From assembly GCA_010909165.1 (NCBI GenBank), contig MU008159.1, positions 682,001 to 746,000 of the forward strand: DNA of 64,000 bases, written 5' to 3'. Each line of letters begins with the position of its first letter. Positions within the stretch are counted from its first letter, which is position 1. Below, piece after piece: positions 55,271-64,000 of this stretch. Under the pieces are notes generated by a model, which was not told the DNA's origin, did no database searches, and saw only the letters and a program-made list of their open reading frames with translations. A program made the translations under genes and the position numbers. Origin of the DNA: Anthoceros angustus (taxonomy: Eukaryota > Streptophyta > Anthocerotopsida > Anthocerotales > Anthocerotaceae).

Positions 55271-56315
55271 TTCTCCACTTAGGGGTCCGTCCTCGCCCAC
55301 TGCACCCACCTTGGCAGGCCTTCCGGGACTTCTCCACTCCTCTCGGGGCCCTCGTGCCTCCTTCCTTGGAGGGGTGTGGCGAGGCTTACCTCATGCCTCG
55401 TAGTGTCCGCGTGTCCTGCTCCTCCCACAGGGGCTCCTCCCACCGCTGCCTTCATCCCCGAGCAGGCGCTAAGGTCCGTGGTGTCACCCCATCCGGGGCT
55501 TTCATCTCCTCCCTCCCTCGATCCATGAGGTGAGTCGATTTGAGCGGGGTTGGCTCAGGACCTCCAAGGCCTTGAGGAGTCAAGTGCAGCTGGTAGGCAA
55601 AGTGCAGATCGACTTGTTGAATTACCTCCTCCACATGCGCCCGAGCACCTCCCCACTTTCTCCCGGAGGTGCTCAGGGTTAAGGCGTCTTGGCCATTCTT
55701 TGGCCGTCTCTATCGCAAGGCCCGCCAACTAGAGTCAGATCTCTTGAGGCCGCCAAGGATGCCACGTCACTTCTGTGCCTCACTCTTTTGCTCACGCGTG
55801 CTCCGTCTCCCGCGCGCTTGCAATCCGCCAACTTACCGCCATGGCGCGCGTTCCTTCCTTCCGGCGGATGGACTAGCAACCGCCTGCCTTTGGAGCTCTC
55901 TCCCACCATTCATCCTGCTTAGAGCTCGCCATCTCCCTTCCCAAGCGGTCCCGGCCGCTCACTTAGCTCCTTCCTTCATCCAAATCTTTCTCCATCTGGC
56001 GTCCACCACTCCTTATTTCGCTTGAACCTCCTCCGCCCTCCAGCAATTTGGACCGCTCTATCTCTGTCGTGGTCCTCAATTCTTCCTTGGAGGTCCCAGT
56101 TACGCTCCAGTCCTTGGGTACTGACTCCAAAGTCTCCTTGCGGTCTTCCATCTCCCGGCGCGCTCCTCCCGTCCTTTGGTGTGCTCAGAGATCCCTCCAT
56201 CTCGTTGCTGGCCTCCTCTCCTACTGCCCGGCTTGCAGGTATGCACTCACCGCCATCTTTGTTCGGCCTTGAGGTTAGCCGCCTCCCTCCCTGCCGTCTC
56301 CCTCCACCCGGTTAG

Positions 56316-58060
56316 ATTAAGGGTATTAAAGCCCAATGTGTAGACTAATACACATAGTCTAAGTTGGGTGTCGATTAAGTATCATTAGTTTGGGCGGAAG
56401 CTAATCACTAGGAAGCTTCTTGTGCTCCTTCTTAGGGGCTTCTTGTGGAACTTCCTAGGGCTATTGTTGGAGGAGTATAAATACCCATGAGCCTCATCTC
56501 AATGTGAGAGAGTTACACTTGCCTCCTCTCCTCTCTCCTCTTTCCACCATCATGGGGAACGCCACCATCCTTCAACCGGCATCAGGCTTTTGGTCCGGTT
56601 GTGTTGTGATTAAATTTTCTAGGCTGCAGGCGGCGCTACGTGGAGTGCAGTGATCCATATCGCGGTGAGGGCGCGGGCGAAGGACGAGCCGCGATCACGC
56701 TGGCAGCGGCAGCGGGCACGGATGCGTCGCCCGCTTGGCCGGGCGGGTGGATGGCACTAGCCACTGCCAGAAGTCACAGAGTTGGCACCGGGTCACAAGC
56801 CGCCCAGCTGGGCGAGCGCCACGTTTCAAAAGAAACCCAAGACCAATAATAATGCAGTGCCCGAGCGGCGAGAAAGTCGCAAAATATTCGTGGCGTACTC
56901 ATGACGATCCAGCGAATACACGAACCGCCGGTGATTTTTCTTTTGACTTTTCGACAAGGCGAGTGATTGTTTTATCTTATCAATTTTGAATCATGATGTC
57001 TTCTACTTGAAACGTCATGTTCAATATCGCAGGTTAGATGGTACTAACTTCTGGAAAGAACAAGGTTCTAGTGCGTAAAAAAGGATCAAGCCCATAAAGT
57101 TGGGCGTCAAACCGATAGTTATGACCGGGATGAGTGGGGGACACCGGATGAGCTTGCTAGATCTACTTCATCATGTAACATTGTCAAAAACAGGTACTTC
57201 AATGTGAAAGATAAGACCACAAGATTACGGATGTGGCGAAGTACATGACTTGTAGTAAGCAAAGTCGCGCTTCTCATGTGTATTAGTTAAACAATTTGGT
57301 GGACTAGATAAAGGAAGGGACGAGCGTCATCACGAATGATTTCAAGACCATTTTACCATTTCTCATCTGTATATTACATTCCTCAGTTGAGAGCCATGTT
57401 TACATTGGGTCGTTACAGGAGAGTTGTGGACACCTTTCGTGTAGCTCGAGTAATTCCGCACTTAGGTGGCCTTACCATTGTAAATGTAGAAGGTAGCTGT
57501 TAATCGAGGAGTGAGCAGGAAAATAATGGAACCTTCCAAGGTTCTAGTGCCTCATAAGGTGAGAGGGAGGTCCCAAGGGAGAAGCAACTGCAGTTTTCTC
57601 AGAGTAAATCTCGTAGTCGTAACAAGAATGTGGAGTGTCACTATCACACAAAGGGGTCGCTAAAGAGAGTGCGAGAAGTTCAAAAGGACAAGGAAAAGAG
57701 AGGTGTTGGACGAGGCAACAACTGTCAAGGTTCCCCGGCCGAACTAGATATTCTTACCAGGGACTCTTATAAATTTGCACAAGCTCTGGACAACCGGAGT
57801 AGTAACATGAGTAGTCTATTCTTCTGACGGTAAATTGGCCTTTAAGTGGGAGGTTGTAAGGGTATTTAAGCCCAATGTACTTAGACTAATACACTTAGTC
57901 TAAGTTGAGTGTCGATTCGGTCATTAGTTTAGTCAAGCTAATCACTAGGAAGCTTCTTGTGCTCCTTCCTAGGGCTTCTTGTAGAGCTCCTAGGGGCCTG
58001 AGGAGGTATAAATACCCGGAGCCTCATCTCAATGTGAGAGAGTTACACTTGCCCCGTATT
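56316..58060 (+). mobile_element. Short LTR retroelement (copia-like) with degenerate gag
   Basis: Two related direct repeats of ~200-225 bp (56316-56541 and 57855-58053) share AAGCCCAATG, CTAATCACTAGGAAGCTTCT, TATAAATACCC and CCTCATCTCAATGTGAGAGA. The right one is preceded by the purine tract AAGTGGGAGGT and starts TGTAAGGG. Between them lie gag-like scraps: L-D-G-T-N-F-W-K near 57034 and a broken zinc-knuckle-like C-H-Y-H-T-K-G near 57632. No RT or integrase is seen in the ~1.3 kb interior, so the element is internally deleted (LARD/TRIM-like) and non-autonomous. Confidence 0.78.
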
Positions 58061-58615
58061 CGATTTGTTGCTTGCTGTTGGTCAGTGCTTATATGAATTC
58101 AAGTGCTTACCTCAAATCGGTAGTCATCTTAGTGTGATACTAATCTCTGCACTTAGGTTTAGTGTTTGATTAGCATTAATTAATCTAATTACTTATCTTT
58201 AAGTAGGTAATTAATATTAATTAATCTAAGGTGCTTAGATTAATTAACATGGTTAGCAATAGCTAAGTGGATAAGCTCAAGTAATATGCTTTGGCATATT
58301 CCTTGCATATTATAGTGTATTCTTAGGGTATTTCTGGCATATGATGATGCCAATAGGATATCTTAGGAATATGCCGATGCTAGAGTTTAGTATATATAGA
58401 CCCTTCCATCGAGGACAAGCTCATATCATAGCTTGTCCTCTAGATATGCAATGCAAGGGTGTTGTGAGGAGGCCAAAGCTATGACTCCGAGAGTGATGTG
58501 TGAGGAATTTGCGTGTTGTTCGTGGGGAGTGTGTTTGTGCCACGATGTGCAGTGCATCCTCCTCTGTTGTTACAAGCTATGATCACGTGTGCGTATGCTA
58601 GATGAAACTTAGTGT
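58061..58615. other. AT-rich region after the LTR element
   Basis: No gene. Contains repeated ATTAATTAATCTAA motifs (58175-58245), then ordinary sequence leading to the GCGATGCTAAGCGACC minisatellite. Confidence 0.45.
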
Positions 58616-58850
58616 GATGCTGGCGTGCTAAGCGACCTAGCGTGCTGCGAGGCGATGCTAAGCGACCCTCGGCGATGCTGGCGTGCTAAGCGACCTAGGC
58701 GTGCTAGGCTTAGTGTGATGCTAGGCGATGCTAAGCGACCCTAGGCGATGCTAGGCGATGCTAAGCGACCCTCGGCGATGCTAGGCGATGCTAAGCGACC
58801 CTAGGCGATGCTAGGCGATGCTAGGCCGTGCTAGGCGAGGCTACGCTAGC
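58616..58850. repeat. GGCGATGCTAAGCGACC minisatellite
   Basis: The motifs GGCGATGCTAAGCGACC, CTAGGCGATG and GCTGGCGTGCTAAGCGACCT are shuffled in about ten to twelve copies. The order is irregular, indicating repeated slippage or unequal exchange. Confidence 0.9.
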
Positions 58851-59420
58851 TCTTTAAGCAAGTAGGCAAGGGACTCTCTAAATTGTGCCCAAGGCTTGAG
58901 GATTAGAAAGGGGACCAAGTCCAAGGCCAAGGAGAGGAGGCGAAGAAGCCAAGTCCAAGGCCAAGGAGAGGAGGCGAAGAAGCCCAAGTCCAAGGCCAAG
59001 GAGAGAAGGCGAAGGAGCCCAAGCCAAGGCCAAGGAGAGGAGACGAAGAAGCCCAAGCCCAAGGCCAAGGAAAGGAGGCGGAGAAGCCCAAGCCCAAGGC
59101 CAAGGAAAGGAGGCGAAGAAGCCCAAGCCCAAGGCCAATGAGAGGAGGCGAAGAAGCCCAGCTCTTTAAGCAAGTAGGCAAGGGACTCTCTAAATTGTGC
59201 CCAAGGCTTGAGGCCTAGAGAGGGGACCAAATCCAAGGCCAAGGAGAGGAGGCGAAGAAGCCAAGTCAAGGCCAAGGAGGAGGCGAAGAAGCCCAAGTCC
59301 AAGGACCAAGGAGGGTGAGCCCAAGTCCAAGGCCAAGGAGAGGTAAGCCCAAGGCCAAGGAGGAGGCCGAAAGCCCAGCCAAGGCCGAGGAGGCGAAGCC
59401 CATACCAAGGAGAGGAATGA
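58850..59420. repeat. Higher-order repeat: CCAAGGCCAAGGAGAGGAGGCGAAGAAG minisatellite in two blocks
   Basis: A ~54 bp leader (starting AGCTCTTTAAGCAAGTAGGC) occurs at 58850 and 59159. Each is followed by an array of ~33-36 bp units built from CCAAGGCCAAGGAGAGGAGG and CGAAGAAGCCCAAG. Both strands are open through parts of the array (Lys/Arg-rich one way, Leu/Gly/Trp-rich the other), which I take as a repeat property rather than a gene. Confidence 0.9.
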
Positions 59421-60970
59421 GGCCTCCACAGTGGCCTTGGGCCAACCAAGCTGTGGGAGGGATCCCAAGGAGCTTCCAAGATTCACCTCTAGTGGCCACA
59501 CTTATCCCATGTCGTTTCATCAAGTTGGGTTTTGTCCCATGAGACTTGTGGGCAGTCGGATCTTGAGAAATCTGTAAGCTGCAACATTCACACTACCTGT
59601 TCTAAACAAGCGAGAACTCTCACTCCCTCTGGCAGCTATACGCTTGCCTCCTTGATAATTTACCTCTCTACTGCGACACCCCTCATTTGTAGGTCCACCC
59701 TATGGCGTGGGGAGGCTACACGTGAGGACCCCCTCGTTGCAGCAGCACCCCACCCGTGATCTTCCCCAATTCGCTTTCCCATCGCCCCCACAATGGCACA
59801 TCGTCAACCACCAACTCACGGCGGCCGCTCACTTTGCTTTCCGTCGAATCGCCGCCTCGGGACCTACAACCAACAACAAACAATTGTAGGGCCTACCCCT
59901 ACCACTTTGGAGAGTTGTAGGAGATCCCGGTGCACCAGTGGGCAGCACCCTCATTCCTACGTGGGGAGAGACACCCTATCCCAAGCATGCAGCGGGCGCA
60001 TCCTACCGGTAGGGTGGCACTGGCCGTGACTTGTCATTACCTGCGCCCTAGTTCAAGGCCTCTCCAACTTCCGGGCCACAGCGCTCAACTCTGGTGCATG
60101 CAACTCCACCAGCGTGACGCACACCTCACTGCTCCGGTTAGATCTCCGCTCCTGGACCTACAAGCTCTCGTTGGTAGGTCCTTACTGGATAGGTCCACCG
60201 ATCTCATGCGTAGGGACCCCCTACGGTATGGCAACCTCACCGTGATTTTGAGACCTTAGTTTGGTGCGATTTGGGACCCCTCCCTTAGGCTCGACTTGGG
60301 CCTTCTTCTTACTCCTAATCTCTACCTACTCCTCTACTCCCAGCATTCAGCTCCACATTCTCCTCAACACTCACCTCAACTCAACTCCTCATCCTCCTAA
60401 TCTAACCTTACTTCAAAGCTCATTGGCCCTAGCTGGCCCCCACGGCTGGCGCACAAGTGCGCCTCTCTACAAGCCGACAAGTTCTTCCTTGCGGTTGCTA
60501 TGAGTTTTGGGGCGAGAACCTCGAGTCTTTCCACTGGTCTACCCTCAAGAGAGTTCCTTGGGCATGCCACACACCCAAAGCAAAGCAATTTCCACAACCA
60601 TTCACAAGGGAGCAACTGCGAGGCGCCCGCAAGGAGTGTGGAATGGGTTTGCATCGAAGGCATGAGGCCACATTTACCTCTATGCCGTTTATAGTCCTGA
60701 GATTCGATCCCAAAGGAATGGTTTTGTGTCAAGATGTTCTAAAACTATGGATTCTAGTCCTCTGTGATTCCTACCCGCCACAATCAACTACAGGTGTCAG
60801 AACCCGACGGCGTGGTAAGTTCGGCCAGCCGTGGTGGATTCGGCCACCGGTGGTGGTTGACCACCGCCTGGGTCCCACTGGCGCCACCTCCCTCGTCGCG
60901 AGTCGACTATTTGGCCGGGTTCCCCTGCTCGGCTTGTGGTGCCAAACCGTCCGCACTCCACAGCGGCGGT
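59421..60970. other. Intergenic, no gene recognised
   Basis: Open frames are short and lack family features. Repeated short phrases such as TAGGTCCACC and GACCCCCTC appear at about 59690-59740 and 60175-60230. It could be decayed repeat or retroelement DNA, but I cannot assign it. Confidence 0.4.
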
Positions 60971-63900
60971 TTTAGGCTTGTTTTGTTTTGGGTCGTTATT
61001 GAGGATAGGAAGGAGTTAGCCAATAAGGCATTTTGGCAGTTACTTAGAGTGCAATCCTAACCTGAGTCCATTGGGTCAGTTAAGGCGAATGGTGGGTGGG
61101 GTCGAGCCAGCCAGTCCGTGGGGTGGAGGCCAGGTGGTCGGTCGGTCAGAGCGAGTGGTCTCGGCAGATGTGGAATTAGGTCCAATGGTGGTCGGTCAGG
61201 TCGGAGCGGGTGGTCGGTCGGTCAGCGATGGTCGTGGGGTCAGAAGGGAGGTCGGTCCGTCCGTCCGGCCAGGTGGTGCAGCTTCCTGAGTTGGCATAGT
61301 TTGGAGCGGATCTCTGCTTGGAAAGTGGTGGTGGAAGAAGTCGTTGCAATGATGAGCTACGATACGGCGGTTACTCGACCAGTTAGGGTACATACATAGT
61401 GGGTTAGATTAGGATATGTGGGGTATAGGAAGGCTGGCGTCCAAGGCGGAGACTATCCGGGTACCATCTTCGCTCCGTGTGCTCTTGCCTTCGTGCTCGA
61501 GGCGGAGTGAGTTCTGCGTCACCGTGCGGGATTAATTGGTGGTAGAGGGATGTGTTTTGGGGCTCGGTGGAGCTCCAACGCTTGATGGAGTGCGGACGGG
61601 GCGGACTTGAGCTCGGGAGGTGCTCGCGGGTGAATTCTCGGGTCCGAGACTAACCTTGGAGGCTTGGAGCAAGGTGTGGAGTTCTGCGAAGTCACTTCTG
61701 CGAGCGTGAAGCGGTCGGGATTAGGGGCGCTTGGGGTGTCTGCCGGCGGAAGCCATCCTTGGAGGCTCTTTGGAGCGGAGGCGTGGAGTTGCGGTGATGA
61801 AGCCACTTCTCTGAGCAGTGAGCGGTCGGAGGGATTAGGGCGCTTGGGGGACTGTGGTGAAGCCATCCTTGGAGGCTGGAATGGAGGCTGGTTGCGGTGC
61901 AAAGCTACTTCTCCATGAGCGGAGGAAGGGCAAAAGCGGCTGGTGTGAATACATCAGCGTGTTGGTGTTGTGACTACTGGTGATGGATAAGGGAGGGTCA
62001 GCGTTGCGTGTGTGTGTTAGGTGGGTTGTGGCGGGACGAGTTGAGGGCCGGGCTGAGTCTGTGGGAGCGGAGGAAGCGTCGCTAAACTTTATTCCGGTGT
62101 CTTGGAGAAACAGGCGGGGTTGTGGGAAGGTCCGGTGGGCTGCTTGTGGTGAGTTGTGGAGGGGCACACACTTAGGGTTGTGGAGCCTTGGGACCCAACA
62201 TGATGAAGTCGTTCGGGCGGTGGGTTGTAGGCTCGAGGCGAGAATAAGCACGGAGACCATTCCACTTGGGAGCGGACTCCTTACTACAGCGACAGGATTG
62301 CGGGTGGCCGTCGGTAGAAATCGCGCGCCATTTGGCCGTTGCTTGAGGAATGGTATTGTTGTGCTGCTGAGTTAGTAGATATGAGTAGGGGCCAGTGCGG
62401 TGCGGTGTGGATGGGTGTAATGGTCGGGCGGTTTGTGGAGTATATAAAGGGAGGATGCGGGGCCGGGGCCAGGGTGCGAATCTAGCGGGAGGCCTAGCAT
62501 GCTCAAAGGGAGAAAGAAGATGATGCAGGCGGCGGGAGGGGCACATCAACCTCGGAGGAGGAGGCGACTCATCCTCAGCGGAGGATGAATCTTGGTAAAA
62601 AAGAATCCCAATGTTGGGACTTGCTTGACTGAGGAGGTAGTAAGGGAAGGGAGAGTCAAGCGGGAGGAGGCGGAGTATTGCCGGGGTGTTGGCGGGGCCG
62701 CCAGGATGAGAAGGAGTATGTGGGTGCCAAAAGATGCTCCAGCACTCTGGCTTGGTTTAGGCTTGTTTTGTTTTCGTTCTTGTTAAGGGGATAGGGAGGT
62801 TAGCCAATAAGGCCGGTTTGGCAGTTACTTAGAGTGCAATCCTAACCACAGTCGGTTGGGCGCGAGCAGTGAATTAGTGGGTGGTCCGTGTGGGTGGTCC
62901 GGCGGGTGGTCGTCGGTCCCGTGAGGTGGTCGGTCGAGGAGGTCAGGCCAGTGGTCAGGTCGGTCAGGCGGTTCAGTGGTCCGGTCAGGAATTGGTGGTC
63001 GGTCCGAAGGTAGTCGGTCGGTGCGTCAGGCAATTAGTGCGGCTTTGGCGGCGTAGTCTGGTTGGCATAGTTTGGAGCGGATCTCTGCTTGGAAAGGGCG
63101 TGGCTGGTGGAAGAGTCGGGTGCAATGATGAGCTCACTCGTCCGGCGGTTACCGGTTAGGGTACATACATAGGCGGGGTTAGATTAGGATATGTGGGGGT
63201 ATATAGGAAGGCTGGCGTCCAAGGCGGAGACTATCCGGGTACCATCTTGGCGTGTGCTCTTGCCTTTAGTGCTCGAGGCGGAGTGAGTTCTGCGTCCGTG
63301 CGGGATTAATTGTGGTAGAGGATGTGTTTAGGGCTCTGGTGTGAGCTCGCCAACATGCTTGATGGAGTGCGGGCCAGGGCGGACTTGAGCTGGGAGGTGC
63401 TTTCGGGTGAATTCTCGGGTCGAGACTAACCTTGGAGGCTGGAGCGAGATTTGTGGGGTTGCTGTGAAGTCACTTCTAGGAGCATGGCGGTGAGGAGGAG
63501 GCGCTTGGGGTGACACGCGGGCGGAAGCCATCCTTGGAGGCTGCTTGGAGCAGGATGTGGAGTTCTGTTGTGCGGCCACTTCTCTCTGAGCGTGGGCGGT
63601 CGGAGGAGGATTAGGGGCGCTTGGTGACTGTGGCGGAAGCCATCCTTGGAGGCTGGAATGGAGGTACATGGGGTTGCAGTGCAAAGCTACTTCTCACATG
63701 AGCGTGAAAGCCCGGTGAAGGAAGGCAAAAGCGGCTGGTGTGAATACATCGGCGTGTTGGTGTTGTGACTACAGGTGGTGATGGACAGAGAGGGTCAGCG
63801 TTGCGGCGTGTGTGTTAGAGGTGGGTGTGGCGGACCAAGTTGAGGCCAGAGCGCAAGAATAAATGAGTGCCAGAAGCCGAGGAGGCCAGCGATGTTAAAC

Positions 63901-64000
63901 TTTAGGTTCTTTGAATGCAGGCCCGGCAAAAGCGAGGGTTTGTGGGAGAGAGGTCACGGTGGGCTGCAGCGTCACAGTCGAGCCGTGAGTTGTGGAGGCC
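60971..64000. repeat. Tandem array with ~1.79 kb unit (one full copy plus a partial second)
   Basis: TTTAGGCTTGTTTTGTTTT begins at about 60971 and again at about 62757. The order AGTTACTTAGAGTGCAATCC, GGAGCGGATCTCTGCTTGGA, AGGGTACATACATAG, CAAGGCGGAGACTATCCGGG and GAAGCCATCCTTGGAGGCT is the same in both copies. The second copy is cut by the window end. Within each unit, a CCATCCTTGGAGGCT element itself recurs two to three times. The copies differ by many short indels. A TATATAAAGG box lies near 62441. Confidence 0.85.

Larger units (their letters stand above)
51936..56315. other. Repeat-containing intergenic region, no host gene seen
   Basis: The first 300 bases are fructokinase 3' UTR. Beyond that I find no coding family. 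It contains a 36 bp-period duplication (52475-52541), a loose GTCCCGGCGTCC minisatellite (53570-54110), a 31 bp repeat (55085-55160) and pyrimidine-rich sequence (55200-56300). Open frames in the GC-rich parts look composition-driven. Confidence 0.5.

Noticed and set aside
58841-59479. 212-codon Leu/Gly/Trp-rich minus-strand frame
   Set aside because: Entirely made of minisatellite units and open on the opposite strand too; treated as repeat DNA.
60690-60720. tRNA-like GATTCGATCCC motif
   Set aside because: No cloverleaf arms could be matched around it; isolated T-loop resemblance only.

Overview
The window looks like a nuclear contig from a green plant. The genes contain many short spliceosomal introns (GT..AG, mostly about 80-320 nt). 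They encode a plastid FtsZ, an NPF/POT transporter, an atypical LRR receptor kinase, a plant-type fructokinase and a ZFPL1 homologue. There are TTTAGGG-type telomere-like repeats and fossils of Ty1/copia, Ty3/gypsy and LINE-like retroelements. I cannot name the species. A non-seed plant (bryophyte or lycophyte grade) is possible, but that is only an impression.

Genes by position. 525-3283 (+): RSRC2/SMAP-domain splicing-related protein. 4578-5420 (+): intronless SRPBCC (polyketide-cyclase/START-like) protein with a plastid-type leader. 6421-11437 (+): 14-exon NEMF/RQC2 (ribosome quality control). 11845-18213 (-): SNF2-RING-helicase of RAD5/HLTF type. 19826-21106 (-): F-box protein. 21352-23090 (+): a compact protein whose C-terminal half matches the RING-Cys-relay (RCR) ubiquitin ligase module of animal MYCBP2/PHR proteins. 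30583-32928 (+): NPF transporter with its first exon unresolved. 36683-38547 (+): ZFPL1-like Golgi RING protein. 39446-42581 (-): LRR pseudokinase receptor interrupted by an internal tandem duplication. 43660-45228 (-): plastid FtsZ. 46179-46786 (-): ribosomal protein eL36. 46957-48474 (+): CPBP/CAAX-type intramembrane protease. 50015-51935 (+): fructokinase.

Between genes lie repeat-rich tracts. 23600-28800 holds minisatellites, an interstitial telomere-like tract, a decayed LINE-like element, a gypsy RNase H scrap and a copia 3' half with its LTR. 33240-36500 and 48870-49640 are AT-rich with tandem repeats. 52000-64000 has no recognisable host gene: it holds a short LTR element with degenerate gag (56316-58060), two large minisatellite blocks, and the start of a tandem array with a unit near 1.79 kb.

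The genes do not form a pathway. Two divergent pairs (F-box/RCR ligase and eL36/CPBP protease) have short shared promoters. The most unusual items are the compact RCR-type E3 candidate, the in-gene duplication in the LRR pseudokinase, a 5'-truncated LINE tail inserted in a triplicated flank of that gene, and an inverted partial copy of the NPF exon just upstream of the NPF gene. Exon coordinates were derived by hand from splice consensus, reading phase and remembered protein families. None was checked by alignment or RNA data.
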